A stretch of DNA of 64,000 bases from Microbacterium hydrothermale (GCF_004854025.1 NZ_STGM01000003.1:1-64000); one strand, 5' to 3'. Shown: positions 16,562 to 25,267, numbered from the stretch's first letter. Made by a program: numbers and translations. The notes: a model not told the origin generated them from the sequence alone.

Positions 16562-18157
16562 ATGACGTCGACCACTCCCCCGACCGGCCCCTCGAACGAT
16601 CAGGACCAGGCCCCGCACCAGGCCGCACAGGTGCACGAGGGCGCCCCCGGCATCGAAGAGGTGGACCGCCCCACCGCCGACGCGGGCTCGCGTCCCGCCG
16701 GCGAGGGCGACGGCCGCGCCAACATCGGCGTCGTCGGCCTGGCCGTCATGGGCTCGAACCTCGCCCGCAACCTCGCCAGCCGCGAGGGCAACACGGTCGC
16801 GATCTTCAACCGCAGCAAGGACAAGACCGATCACGTGCTCGAGCAGCACCCCGAGGCGAACTTCGTCGCGTCGTTCTCGTACGAGGACTTCGCCGCCTCG
16901 CTGTCGAAGCCGCGCACCGCGATCATCATGGTCAAGGCCGGTCGCCCCACCGACTTCGTCATCGACGAGCTCGTCAAGGTCTTCGAACCCGGCGACATCA
17001 TCGTCGACGGCGGCAACGCGCTGTTCACCGACACCATCCGCCGCGAGAAGGCCGTGCGCGACACGGGCATCAACTTCGTCGGCATGGGCGTCTCGGGCGG
17101 CGAAGAGGGAGCCCTGCGCGGCCCCTCGATCATGCCCGGCGGCTCCGACGAGGCCTGGGCCACGCTCGGCCCGATCCTGAAGTCGATCGCCGCGGTCGCC
17201 GAGGGCGAGCCGTGCGTCACGCACGTCGGCCACGACGGCGCGGGCCACTTCGTGAAGATGGTGCACAACGGCATCGAGTACGCCGACATGCAGCTCATCG
17301 CCGAGGCCTACGACCTCATCCGCCGTGCCACGGGCAAGACCCCCGCCGAGATCGCCGACGTGTTCGCCGAGTGGAACCGCGGCGAGCTGGAGTCGTACCT
17401 CATCGAGATCACCGCCGAGGTGCTGCGTCAGACCGACGCCGACACCGGCAAGCCCCTCGTCGACGTCATCCTCGACCAGGCCGGCGCCAAGGGCACCGGA
17501 GCGTGGACCGTGCAGACCGCCCTCGATCTGGGCGTGCCGGTCTCGGGCATCGCCGAGGCGACCTTCGCCCGGTCGCTGTCGAGCCACCCCGAGCAGCGCG
17601 AGGTCTCGCGCGAGCTCCCCGGCCCCTCGGGCACCGACGTGCTCTCGGGCGAGGATGCCGACGCGTTCATCGAGCAGGTGCGCCTGGCGCTGTACGCCTC
17701 GAAGATCGTCGCCTACTCGCAGGGCTTCGACGAGATCCGCGCGGGCGCCGCGCAGTACGACTGGAACATCGACCTCGGCGCGGTGTCGAAGATCTGGCGC
17801 GGCGGCTGCATCATCCGCGCGCAGTTCCTCAACCGCATCGCCGAGGCGTACGACGCCGAGGCCGAACTGCCCGTGCTGCTGACCGCCCCGTACTTCGTCG
17901 AGGCCCTCGGCCGCGCCCAGGACGCCTGGCGCCACATCGTCTCGCTGTCGGCGGCGAGCGGCATCCCCGCCCCCGCCTTCAGCTCGTCGCTGGCGTACTA
18001 CGACGGCCTGCGCGCCGAGCGTCTGCCGGCCGCGCTCATCCAGGGCCAGCGCGACTTCTTCGGCGCGCACACCTACCGCCGCATCGACAAGGAGGGCACC
18101 TTCCACACCCTCTGGTCGGGCGATCGCACCGAGATCGAGGCGGAAGACACCCACTGA
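16562..18157 (+). CDS. gnd: 6-phosphogluconate dehydrogenase (decarboxylating)
   Basis: This enzyme oxidises 6-phosphogluconate to ribulose 5-phosphate and CO2 with NADP+. After a 53-residue Pro/Ala/Asp-rich extension, the standard protein begins: NIGVVGLAVMGSNLARNL (cofactor), GMGVSGGEEGALRGPSIMPG (substrate loop), and the catalytic Lys/His/Asn of FVKMVHNGIEY. The C-terminal helical dimer domain includes GGCIIRAQFL. GGAG precedes ATG 16562. Internal GTG codons at residues 24 and 34 could be later starts, so the extension is not certain. Confidence 0.93.
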   Translation: MTSTTPPTGPSNDQDQAPHQAAQVHEGAPGIEEVDRPTADAGSRPAGEGDGRANIGVVGLAVMGSNLARNLASREGNTVAIFNRSKDKTDHVLEQHPEANFVASFSYEDFAASLSKPRTAIIMVKAGRPTDFVIDELVKVFEPGDIIVDGGNALFTDTIRREKAVRDTGINFVGMGVSGGEEGALRGPSIMPGGSDEAWATLGPILKSIAAVAEGEPCVTHVGHDGAGHFVKMVHNGIEYADMQLIAEAYDLIRRATGKTPAEIADVFAEWNRGELESYLIEITAEVLRQTDADTGKPLVDVILDQAGAKGTGAWTVQTALDLGVPVSGIAEATFARSLSSHPEQREVSRELPGPSGTDVLSGEDADAFIEQVRLALYASKIVAYSQGFDEIRAGAAQYDWNIDLGAVSKIWRGGCIIRAQFLNRIAEAYDAEAELPVLLTAPYFVEALGRAQDAWRHIVSLSAASGIPAPAFSSSLAYYDGLRAERLPAALIQGQRDFFGAHTYRRIDKEGTFHTLWSGDRTEIEAEDTH

Positions 18158-18633
18158 CCATCGGTCGGGCGAGGCGGCGGCGGGCACTGCTCGTCGCCGC
18201 CTCGTGCGTGTACGCGTTCGCGGTGTGGTGGATGACGCTGCGCCCCTCGATCTACGACGACCGGGTGGGCGGCATCCTGAACAGCGTCCTGCGCGCGCTG
18301 GGGTCGTGGCCCGTCACGGCGTGGGTCACCTTCGACGGGGTGGAGTTCGCGGCGAACGTGCTGATGTTCGCCCCGCTGGGGATGCTGGCCGTCGCATGGC
18401 GCCGCCCCTGGTGGCAGGGGATCCTGGCGGGGATGGTCGCGAGCGCGTCGATCGAGACGATACAGCTGATGTTCCTGCCGACCCGGGTCGCCGACGTGCG
18501 CGACGTGGTCGCGAACACGCTGGGAGCGGCCCTCGGCGTCGCCGTGGCGACGGTGCTCAGCCGCCGGATCGCGCGTTCTCAGGAATCCCATAAGCCGCGC
18601 CATAGAAAGCTCATAGATACGAGCGCACAATGA
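18154..18633 (+). CDS. VanZ-like membrane protein with unclear start
   Basis: About 159 residues with four hydrophobic segments and VanZ-family features (WWMTLRPSIYDD, EFAANVLMFAPLGML, IETIQLMFLPTRVADVRDVVANTLGA). Function in this family is poorly known; VanZ itself gives low-level teicoplanin resistance. No ATG, GTG or TTG precedes the first helix in this frame. CTG 18154 would overlap the gnd stop as CTGA, with GGAAG 7 nt before it, and gives a full basic-plus-helix N terminus. The first ordinary start, GTG 18208, would cut helix 1 in half. The stop overlaps the next start as ATGA. Confidence 0.7.
   Translation: MTIGRARRRRALLVAASCVYAFAVWWMTLRPSIYDDRVGGILNSVLRALGSWPVTAWVTFDGVEFAANVLMFAPLGMLAVAWRRPWWQGILAGMVASASIETIQLMFLPTRVADVRDVVANTLGAALGVAVATVLSRRIARSQESHKPRHRKLIDTSAQ
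18589..18615 (+). promoter_or_regulatory. Direct repeats upstream of the response regulator
   Basis: CATA occurs at 18589, 18601 and 18612, with spacings of 12 and 11 bp, just before the response regulator start. One-turn direct repeats are typical of OmpR/PhoB-family binding sites, so this may be an autoregulatory site. It lies inside the 3' end of the VanZ-like gene. Confidence 0.35.
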
Positions 18634-19373
18634 GTTCCATGACCGCGACCGCCGCCGCCCCCGCCTTCACCCGCCCCGACGGGAGCGCGCTGCGCGTGCT
18701 CGTCGTCGATGACGAGCAGATGCTCACCGACCTGCTGTCGATGGCCCTGCGCATGGAGGGCTGGGAGGTGAAGACCGCCGGCTCCGGGTTCGACGCGCTC
18801 TCAGCCGCCCGCGACTTCGAACCGGATGCCATGGTGCTCGACATCATGATGCCCGACCTCGACGGAATGGCCGTGCTGCAGCGCCTGCGTCACTCGGGCA
18901 ACGACGTGCCCGTGCTCTTCCTCACGGCCAAGGACGCCGTGGCCGACCGCGTCGCCGGCCTCACCGCGGGCGGCGACGACTACGTCACCAAGCCCTTCAG
19001 CCTCGAAGAGGTCGTGGCGCGCCTGCGCGGCCTGATGCGTCGGGCGGGCACCGCCCTCACCCGCGACTCCGAGCCGATCCTGCGCGTGGGCGACCTGTCG
19101 CTCAACGAGGACAGCCACGAGGTCGTGCGCGGCGGCAAAGAGATCGAGCTGACCGCGACGGAGTTCGAGCTGCTGCGCTTCCTCATGCGCAACCAGCGCC
19201 GCGTCGTGTCGAAGGCGCAGATCCTCGACCGCGTCTGGAACTACGACTTCGGCGGCCGCTCCAGCGTCGTCGAGCTGTACATCTCGTACCTGCGCAAGAA
19301 GATCGACGCCGGCAACGAACCGCTCATCCACACCGTCCGCGGCGTCGGCTACATGATCAAAGCCCCCCAGTGA
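18630..19373 (+). CDS. OmpR-family response regulator
   Basis: This 247-residue protein has a receiver domain (about residues 21-135). Its acidic pair is VDDE, the phospho-acceptor is Asp71 (VLDIMMPD), and Lys of VTKPF is conserved. A C-terminal winged-helix DNA-binding domain follows (about 150-245; LTATEFELLRFLMRNQRRVVSK, HTVRGVGYM). It partners the histidine kinase whose GTG start overlaps its stop as GTGA. The ATG overlaps the VanZ-like stop as ATGA, so all three may be coupled. The signal is unknown. Confidence 0.95.
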   Translation: MSSMTATAAAPAFTRPDGSALRVLVVDDEQMLTDLLSMALRMEGWEVKTAGSGFDALSAARDFEPDAMVLDIMMPDLDGMAVLQRLRHSGNDVPVLFLTAKDAVADRVAGLTAGGDDYVTKPFSLEEVVARLRGLMRRAGTALTRDSEPILRVGDLSLNEDSHEVVRGGKEIELTATEFELLRFLMRNQRRVVSKAQILDRVWNYDFGGRSSVVELYISYLRKKIDAGNEPLIHTVRGVGYMIKAPQ

Positions 19374-20923
19374 CCCTGCCCCCGCGGCCGGCCCCGCCGG
19401 TCCCCCCTGCCGCGCCCGCCCCCGCCGCCGAGACCCGATTGCAGCGTCTGCGGCGCCGGCCCTGGACGCTGCAGGCGCGCCTGATGACGGCGGTCATCGG
19501 AATGGTGGCGTTCATCCTCGTGATGATCGGCATCTCCACCAGCGCGATCCTCAGCCAGATCCTGTACTACAACCTCGACGCCTCGGTGACGGATGCCGCG
19601 TCGGCGGTGCAGTCGCGGATCGCCTTCCAGAACACCGCCGAAGACGTGCTCGAGTCGGGCCCCCGCGAGCCGGGCACCCTGCTGGTGATGAACTCGCGCT
19701 CGACGATCACGGGCGCGGTCGTCGCCGACGGGCAGACGCGCGCGCTCACGGCCGACGACCTGAGCGGGATCGCCGACTCCCTGCAGTCGGCGGACCCGGC
19801 CACTCAGACGGTCGATCTCCCAAACCTCGGCGAGTACCTGGTGCGCTCCTACCGCACGCCCGGCGGCGACGGGGTGTTCCTCGTGGGACTGCCCCTGTCG
19901 ACGGTGACCGGCTACATCGGGTCGATCCTGACCACCGTGGCTCTCGTCACGGCCGGCGGCCTGCTGCTGCTCGCCGTCGTCATCGCCATCGTCATCCGTC
20001 TCGGTCTGCGGCCCCTCCGCGCGGTCGCCGAGACCGCCACGCGCGTCGCCTCGCTGCGCATGGACCAGGGCGACGTCTCGATCACCGAGCGCGTCCCCGC
20101 CGAGCAGGTCGACGACCACACCGAGATCGGACAGGTCGGCCTCGCCCTGAACACCCTCCTCGACCGCGTCGACGCCTCGCTCACCGCCCGCCAGCGCAAC
20201 GAGGAGCTCATGCGCCGATTCGTGGCGGATGCCAGTCACGAGCTGCGCACGCCCCTGGCATCCATCCGCGGGTTCAGCGAGCTGTCGCTGCGCGCCATGC
20301 GGCAGGCCCAGGACGACGAGAGCCGCCAGCGCACCGCCCTCGCGGTCGAGACGACGGAGCAGTCGCTCGAGCGGATCCAGGCGCAGTCGCTGCGCATGAC
20401 CACGCTCGTCGAAGACCTGCTGCTGCTCGCCCGGCTCGACGAGGGGCAGGAGCTCGTCTACGGCTCGGTCGACCTCACGCAGCTCGCCGTCGAAGCCGTG
20501 GGAGACGCTCGCCCGGCCGGCCCCGACCACTCGTGGGGCATCGACGTCCCCGACGAGCCCGTCGAACTCGCCGGCGACGCCTCACGACTGCACCAGGTGA
20601 TCGCGAACCTGCTCGCCAACGCCCGCACCCACACCCCCGCCGGCAGCACCGTGACCGTCTCGGTCGCGCACGAGGGCTCGGAAGCGGTGCTGCGCGTGCA
20701 CGACGACGGTCCCGGCATCGACCCCTCCGTGGCCTCGCAGCTGTTCGAGCGCTTCGCGCGCGCCGACCGCTCGCGCGACCGCAAGACCGGCGGCACGGGC
20801 CTGGGGCTCTCGATCGCCCGCGCGATCGTCGACGCGCACAACGGAACGATCACCGTGCGCAGCTCCCCCGGCGACACGACCTTCGAGGTGCGCCTGCCGG
20901 CGAAGCCCGCCGACCCGGTGTGA
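19370..20923 (+). CDS. Sensor histidine kinase
   Basis: This 517-residue membrane kinase has a Pro/Ala-rich cytoplasmic start and a first helix (about residues 38-60). An extracellular sensor of about 120 residues and a second helix (about 184-213) come next, then HAMP. HisKA has the phospho-acceptor His290 (DASHELRTPLASIRGF). The HATPase domain has the N box (NLLANARTHTPAG), DDGPGIDP and GGTGLGLSI. The start is GTG 19370, overlapping the response regulator stop. Its end lies only 4 bp from the convergent S41 gene. Confidence 0.95.
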   Translation: MTLPPRPAPPVPPAAPAPAAETRLQRLRRRPWTLQARLMTAVIGMVAFILVMIGISTSAILSQILYYNLDASVTDAASAVQSRIAFQNTAEDVLESGPREPGTLLVMNSRSTITGAVVADGQTRALTADDLSGIADSLQSADPATQTVDLPNLGEYLVRSYRTPGGDGVFLVGLPLSTVTGYIGSILTTVALVTAGGLLLLAVVIAIVIRLGLRPLRAVAETATRVASLRMDQGDVSITERVPAEQVDDHTEIGQVGLALNTLLDRVDASLTARQRNEELMRRFVADASHELRTPLASIRGFSELSLRAMRQAQDDESRQRTALAVETTEQSLERIQAQSLRMTTLVEDLLLLARLDEGQELVYGSVDLTQLAVEAVGDARPAGPDHSWGIDVPDEPVELAGDASRLHQVIANLLANARTHTPAGSTVTVSVAHEGSEAVLRVHDDGPGIDPSVASQLFERFARADRSRDRKTGGTGLGLSIARAIVDAHNGTITVRSSPGDTTFEVRLPAKPADPV

Positions 20924-20927
20924 CGCG

Positions 20928-21938
20928 TCAGGCGCAGCGCGCGCGCAGCGCGTCGCGCGCGCGTTCGAGGTCGCTCGGGACGCTGCCCGGCGGGGCGACG
21001 ACGTCGGGCTCGAGGGGGCCGTCGTACACGCGGCCCGTGCGGTCGACATCGTACGAGGTGGTCAGCACCAGCCAGGCCCCGTCGCTGAGCTCGCGGATCT
21101 CGTTCCCCGTGGTCAGCCCGGCGGTCGGAGCCCCCACCCGCACGGTGTCGGCCTGGCCGGCGAAGGCGATCGCGACGATCTCGGCGGCGCTCGCGGTGGC
21201 CGTCGACGTCAGCAGGGCGACGGGAGCGTCGATCGTGAAGCCGCCCGGCGTCTCGGTGCCCGGCCCTCCGGGCGTGGCCACGACACCGCCGCCCTCGATC
21301 CGCGCCCACGCCGTCTCACCCTCTCGCGAACGCAGACCCACGACGTCGCCGTCGTCGAGGAGCGGGGCCGCGACGGCGAGCATGGGCCAGGCGTTGCCCC
21401 CGCCGTTCGTGCGCAGGTCGACGATCCACCCGCAGGTGGTGGCCTCGCTCGCCCGCCTCATCGCCGACAGCCCCGCGGACCGATAGCGTTCCACGGCCTC
21501 GACGGACTGGCCTCGGAACGACGGAAGGGTGACGGTCGAGATCCCGTCGAAGGTCGACACCGACGGCACCGGGAACGTCGCCCCCGGCTGATCCACCGAT
21601 TGCCACGCAACGACCTCCGCAGGGGTGAGGAAGAACGAATGGATGCCGCCCGCCGCCACCGCGAGATCTGCGAGGCCGGCATGCGTGTCGTCGATCGTCT
21701 CGCGGGCCGTCAGCTCGGCCGAGGCCACCGCGACGGCATCCTCGAACTCGGGGGTGTCGCCGTGGAGGCCGTCGCGCATCTCGATGATCGCGCGGTCGAC
21801 GTAGGCGGCGACGTCGTCGTCGGGTGACGAGACGCATCCGCCGAGCACCACCGCCGCGAGTGCGGGGATCGCCGCGACGACGAGTCGACGGCGGGCGCGC
21901 GTCGCGGTTCGGGCAGGGTCAGCGGCGCGGGGATCCAT
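20928..21938 (-). CDS. S41-family (C-terminal processing type) peptidase lipoprotein
   Basis: This 336-residue secreted lipoprotein has a basic n-region and hydrophobic core ending in the lipobox VLGGC. The S41 core is visible: GWIVDLRTNGGGN, then TSTATASAAEIVAIAFAGQ with the probable nucleophile Ser before AAE, and GAPTAGLTTGNE. No PDZ domain is evident, so it is shorter than classical Ctp proteases. ATG 21938 is chosen because the signal peptide begins there. The open frame extends to 21974. It converges on the histidine kinase gene. Confidence 0.82.
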   Translation of the reverse strand: MDPRAADPARTATRARRRLVVAAIPALAAVVLGGCVSSPDDDVAAYVDRAIIEMRDGLHGDTPEFEDAVAVASAELTARETIDDTHAGLADLAVAAGGIHSFFLTPAEVVAWQSVDQPGATFPVPSVSTFDGISTVTLPSFRGQSVEAVERYRSAGLSAMRRASEATTCGWIVDLRTNGGGNAWPMLAVAAPLLDDGDVVGLRSREGETAWARIEGGGVVATPGGPGTETPGGFTIDAPVALLTSTATASAAEIVAIAFAGQADTVRVGAPTAGLTTGNEIRELSDGAWLVLTTSYDVDRTGRVYDGPLEPDVVAPPGSVPSDLERARDALRARCA

Positions 21939-21981
21939 CCCCCCACTCTCGTCGACCCCGTCCCGCACCGCCACCCGCGGG

Positions 21982-23535
21982 TCAGTACCCCGCGAAGGCG
22001 TCGGTCGTCAGCGACTTCGCCTTCGCGAGCGCCGGCGACAGCGCCGAGATCAGCCGCGGCGGACCCGAGACGTAGGCCGCGCGCTCGGCAAGGTCGGGGA
22101 CGACGCGGACGAGCGCCTCGGCATCCACCCGCTCCGGCCCCGCCCACGTCCAGCCCGACGGGAGGTCTCGCGGCTCGTCGCGCGAGAAGACGACGACCGG
22201 GATGCCACTGGCGGCGATGTCGTCGCGGAAGGCGAGTTCCGCCGCCTCCGAGACGACGTACACCAGCACCGCGTCGCGCTCCTGGCCGGAGGCGACGAGG
22301 TGGCGCAGCTGCGCGACGAACGGGGTCACGCCGATACCGGCGGCCACCAGGAGCACCGGCGTGGTCGGACGCGCGGGCAGCACGAAGTCCCCCCACACCC
22401 CCGTGACCGCGAGAGTCGAGCCCTCTTCGACGGCGGCGAGGGCGCGCTTGTAGGACGACTGCGACCCGTCCTTATAGGCGATGCGCACCTCGGGCAGGTC
22501 TTCGGGGGCCGAGGCGATCGAGAATTCGCGCCGCGTGCCGCGGCGGTCGGGGCGGCGATGCGGCACGTCGAGCTCGAGGTACTGGCCGGGCGCGAACGAG
22601 AAGGGACGCGCCGCGTGGAACGTGAGTTCGCGCACCGTGGGGGTCAGATCGCGTCGACGCTCGACGCGCAGACGCACCGCCTGACGCAGGCAGAACAGGA
22701 ACGCCACGAGGTTGCCCACCAGCAGGGCGCGCTCCTGGCCGAGCGTGATGTCGCCGACCGGCAGGGGCCAGCCGGCCAGGATGCCGACGACCACGGCCAC
22801 GACGATCTGCTGGGCGCGCCGCGGCGGCAGGGTCAGCGGCTCCGACAGCATGAACGCACCGAGGAAGAGGAAGGGCGACGAGAACGCCACCTGCAGCAGC
22901 ACCGCCGGCACGTCGACCGGGAAGCCGGCCGACGTGAACTGGATCGTCGTGCGTGTGAACGCGACCGCCATCGCCACGATCCAGAACGTCGCGACGATCG
23001 GGAGTTTGTCGGTACGCAGGAGCAGCAGGACGCCCAGCACGATCACCGGGGCGGCCAGCCACGGGGAACCCACCCACCACGCCGAAGACCCCAGGTCGGG
23101 AGCCCAGATGCTCACGATCGTCAGCACGCTCGCGCCGGTCGCGGCGGGATTCAAGAGGTGGCGCCCGCGCCACGCGAGCAGGTACTTCGATCCGGATGCC
23201 ACCACCCCGGCCAGGGCGAGACCGGCCAGCCCGAGCGGCTCGACGGTGGGGCGCAGGACGAACAGCAGGATCGCGGCCGTGATGAGCGAGGACTCGAGGC
23301 GACGCGGGGAGCGGAGCAGGCCCTGCGCGACGAGATCGGTCACCGCGCACACGGCGACCAGCACGACGGCGCTCACGACCAGTTCGAGCGGGTCGGGCAC
23401 GACCAGCCCCGCGAACGAGAGCACGAGGGCGATGACGGCGAGCAGCCCCAGCGACGACAGGATCAAGCGGTACATCGAGACGCGGCCGATCACGCCGAGC
23501 ACGCGGGTCGAACCGGCGGTGAGCGTGGTGCTCAT
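21982..23535 (-). CDS. RnfD/NqrB-like membrane domain fused to FAD/NAD(P) reductase
   Basis: This 517-residue protein joins about eight to nine membrane helices (residues 20-280; NPAATGAS near 129 is the RnfD/NqrB-like loop) to a ferredoxin-NADP reductase module (about 285-500). The module's FAD site is RREFSIAS and its NAD(P) site VAAGIGVTPF. It probably moves electrons from NAD(P)H across the membrane to flavin carriers. GGAAGGG lies upstream of ATG 23535. The two preceding genes encode ApbE and an FMN-binding lipoprotein, forming one redox unit. Confidence 0.85.
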   Translation of the reverse strand: MSTTLTAGSTRVLGVIGRVSMYRLILSSLGLLAVIALVLSFAGLVVPDPLELVVSAVVLVAVCAVTDLVAQGLLRSPRRLESSLITAAILLFVLRPTVEPLGLAGLALAGVVASGSKYLLAWRGRHLLNPAATGASVLTIVSIWAPDLGSSAWWVGSPWLAAPVIVLGVLLLLRTDKLPIVATFWIVAMAVAFTRTTIQFTSAGFPVDVPAVLLQVAFSSPFLFLGAFMLSEPLTLPPRRAQQIVVAVVVGILAGWPLPVGDITLGQERALLVGNLVAFLFCLRQAVRLRVERRRDLTPTVRELTFHAARPFSFAPGQYLELDVPHRRPDRRGTRREFSIASAPEDLPEVRIAYKDGSQSSYKRALAAVEEGSTLAVTGVWGDFVLPARPTTPVLLVAAGIGVTPFVAQLRHLVASGQERDAVLVYVVSEAAELAFRDDIAASGIPVVVFSRDEPRDLPSGWTWAGPERVDAEALVRVVPDLAERAAYVSGPPRLISALSPALAKAKSLTTDAFAGY

Positions 23536-23566
23536 GACAGGGATCCCTTCCGAGGGGTGAAGAGGG

Positions 23567-24463
23567 TCAGGAGAAGATCTCGCCCGGGAAACCGGGCGAC
23601 CATTCGACGCGCCCGTCGGTGCTCATGCGCACCCAGGGCGCGTTCCAGGATGCCGCGAGCTCGGGCCCTCCGTCGAAGAACAGCGCCGTGGCGAGGGCGT
23701 CGGCGCGCATCGCGGTGTCGGCGAGCGCCCAGGTCGCCGCGTACGCGCGCACGGGGACACCGGTGCGGGCGTCGAGGACGTGGTGCAGCCCGTCGCCCCA
23801 GGCTCGCCGGTTGATCGCCGAGGCGCACAACGCCGCGTTCTCGACCGTGACCACGCCGATCGCGCGCGTGGGGTCGTAGGGGTGCTCGAGACCGATCCGC
23901 ACGGCCGCCCCGCGCACCGCGAGGTCTCCCGAGGCGTCGACGACGAGGTCGCCGTCGACGTGAGGGGCCAGGGCCGCGAGCACGAGGTCGACGAGCCGCC
24001 CCTTGCCCACCGCGCCGACGTCCACGGTCGCCGGGCGGGCGAGCGCGAGCTCTCCGTCCGACCACGACAGCACGTCGCGCCACGCGGCGGCCGGGCGGGC
24101 GTCCCCCCGGGGCGCGAGGGTGAGGCGGGCGTCGTACCCGAGCCGGGCGAGGGAGTCTCCGACGAGGGGGTTCACCGCACCGGCGGTCGCCCGGTCGAGC
24201 TCGTCGTACAGCGAGAACATCGCATCCGCATCCGCATCCGCATCCGTCTCGACGGGCAGGGCGACGGATGCCGCGCGCCCCTCCGCGAGGGCGGTCACGA
24301 GCGAGTCGTCGCGGAAGCGCGACCACGCGTGATCGAAGCGCTCGATCACGGCGGAGACCGCGTCGCGGGCGACCGACGGCAGCGGTGCGGCCGAATCGAT
24401 CGCCCACGACGTGCCGATCGCGTCGAAGGTCCAGGTGGATCCCGTCGCGGTCGGAGTGCTCAT
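23567..24463 (-). CDS. apbE: FAD:protein FMN transferase ApbE
   Basis: This 298-residue enzyme transfers FMN from FAD to a Ser/Thr of acceptor proteins. Landmarks: TFDAIGTSWAI at the N terminus, VDVGAVGKGRLVDLV, the DASGDLAVRG metal/flavin region, and GLHHVLDARTGVPV. There is no signal peptide or lipobox, although many ApbE proteins are exported. The open frame extends upstream, but ATG 24463, 5 nt past the FMN-binding lipoprotein stop, is the natural start. A hexanucleotide repeat inside it encodes alternating Asp-Ala. Confidence 0.9.
   Translation of the reverse strand: MSTPTATGSTWTFDAIGTSWAIDSAAPLPSVARDAVSAVIERFDHAWSRFRDDSLVTALAEGRAASVALPVETDADADADAMFSLYDELDRATAGAVNPLVGDSLARLGYDARLTLAPRGDARPAAAWRDVLSWSDGELALARPATVDVGAVGKGRLVDLVLAALAPHVDGDLVVDASGDLAVRGAAVRIGLEHPYDPTRAIGVVTVENAALCASAINRRAWGDGLHHVLDARTGVPVRAYAATWALADTAMRADALATALFFDGGPELAASWNAPWVRMSTDGRVEWSPGFPGEIFS
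24222..24245. repeat. Hexanucleotide tandem repeat (GCATCC)4
   Basis: Four exact copies of GCATCC (GGATGC on the coding strand) sit inside apbE, encoding an Asp-Ala run near residues 73-80. Loss or gain of a unit would not shift the frame. The unit is the core of the heptamer that is over-represented across the window. Confidence 0.9.
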
Positions 24464-24468
24464 GTCGG

Positions 24469-24966
24469 TCAGGCCTTCGCCTCGGTCTTGATGGTGTCGA
24501 CGGCCTTGGTGAAGCCGCCGCTCGTCAGCGACGATCCCGCGACCTTGCTCACCGAGATCTCGTCGAGCTTCTTGCCCACGACCTCGTCTTGGATGCCGCC
24601 GATGAATTCGCTCTGATAGCGCTTCGACTCGGCCGCCTGCGGGTCGCCGGTCACCTCGACCGCCGTGACGGTGTCGCCGGCGATCGTGAGGGTCACGTCG
24701 ATCGTCTCGACGCTCTCGGGGGTGGAGTACTGCCCCGTCGCCTCGTAGGTGCCGTCCGTGTAGGTGCCGGAGGCGGAGCTGGTGGAGTCCGCGGCACTCG
24801 CGCTCGGGGCCGACGACGCGGTGGGGGCGGTCGTCGTCTCGGCCGGGGCGGGAGCGGCGGCGTCCGACGCGCCCGTCGAGCACCCGGCGAGGGTGACGAT
24901 GCCGGCGACGCCCAGCAGGGCGGTGCCGACGCGGACGGGACGGGGTACGGCTGTGGTGCGGATCAT
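24469..24966 (-). CDS. FMN-binding domain lipoprotein
   Basis: This 165-residue lipoprotein has a signal peptide ending in the lipobox LAGC (Cys29). A Ser/Ala/Thr-rich linker (30-68) leads to an FMN_bind domain (about 70-165; DGTYEATGQYSTPES, VTLTIAGDTVTAVEVTGD). The usual flavin-attachment motif SGATxTS appears as AGSSLTS (143-149), so Ser146 is the likely acceptor. It would be an extracytoplasmic flavin carrier modified by ApbE and reduced by the RnfD-FNR fusion. AAGGAGG lies 7 nt before ATG 24966. Confidence 0.85.
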   Translation of the reverse strand: MIRTTAVPRPVRVGTALLGVAGIVTLAGCSTGASDAAAPAPAETTTAPTASSAPSASAADSTSSASGTYTDGTYEATGQYSTPESVETIDVTLTIAGDTVTAVEVTGDPQAAESKRYQSEFIGGIQDEVVGKKLDEISVSKVAGSSLTSGGFTKAVDTIKTEAKA

Positions 24967-25212
24967 GAGGGTCCTCCTTCGGTCGTGCCTCGCGGCGCGT
25001 TCGTGCTCACGGTAGGGACACGACCTTCACCGCTCCCCGGTTCATTGTTTTGTGCGGGCTATGAGCGTGGGCGGGCCGTCCCCCTTCCGTCCTGCGAAGA
25101 TCCCACCCGACACGCCGGGCCGCGGCATCCGGAGACGGCGTGTCGCCGGCGGACTCGGCACGACGGCACGTGCGGAGCGCGCCGGCTTTCGCCCGCGCCC
25201 GGCCGGAGAACG
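24967..25212. other. Intergenic region upstream of the flavin operon
   Basis: This is the gap between the FMN-binding lipoprotein start and the prs terminator. A relatively AT-rich patch near 25038-25065 (TTCATTGTTTTGTG) may be part of the lipoprotein promoter on the minus strand, but no convincing -35/-10 pair was found. No coding frame is supported. Confidence 0.4.
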
Positions 25213-25247
25213 GGCGCAGCCGCCTCCCGAGGGGAGACGGCTGCGCC
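25213..25247 (-). terminator. Terminator of the glmU-prs transcript
   Basis: A 10-bp stem, GGCGCAGCCG/CGGCTGCGCC (25213-25222 with 25238-25247), is extended inside by CTCCC/GGGAG across a GA-rich loop. It lies about 20 nt past the prs stop. Confidence 0.8.
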
Positions 25248-25267
25248 ACAGAAGGGGAGATACGCGC

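Noticed and set aside
25007..25249. 80-codon minus-strand frame between prs and the flavin operon
   Set aside because: It starts inside the prs terminator hairpin, has no ribosome site, and its Arg/Ala-rich product matches nothing.
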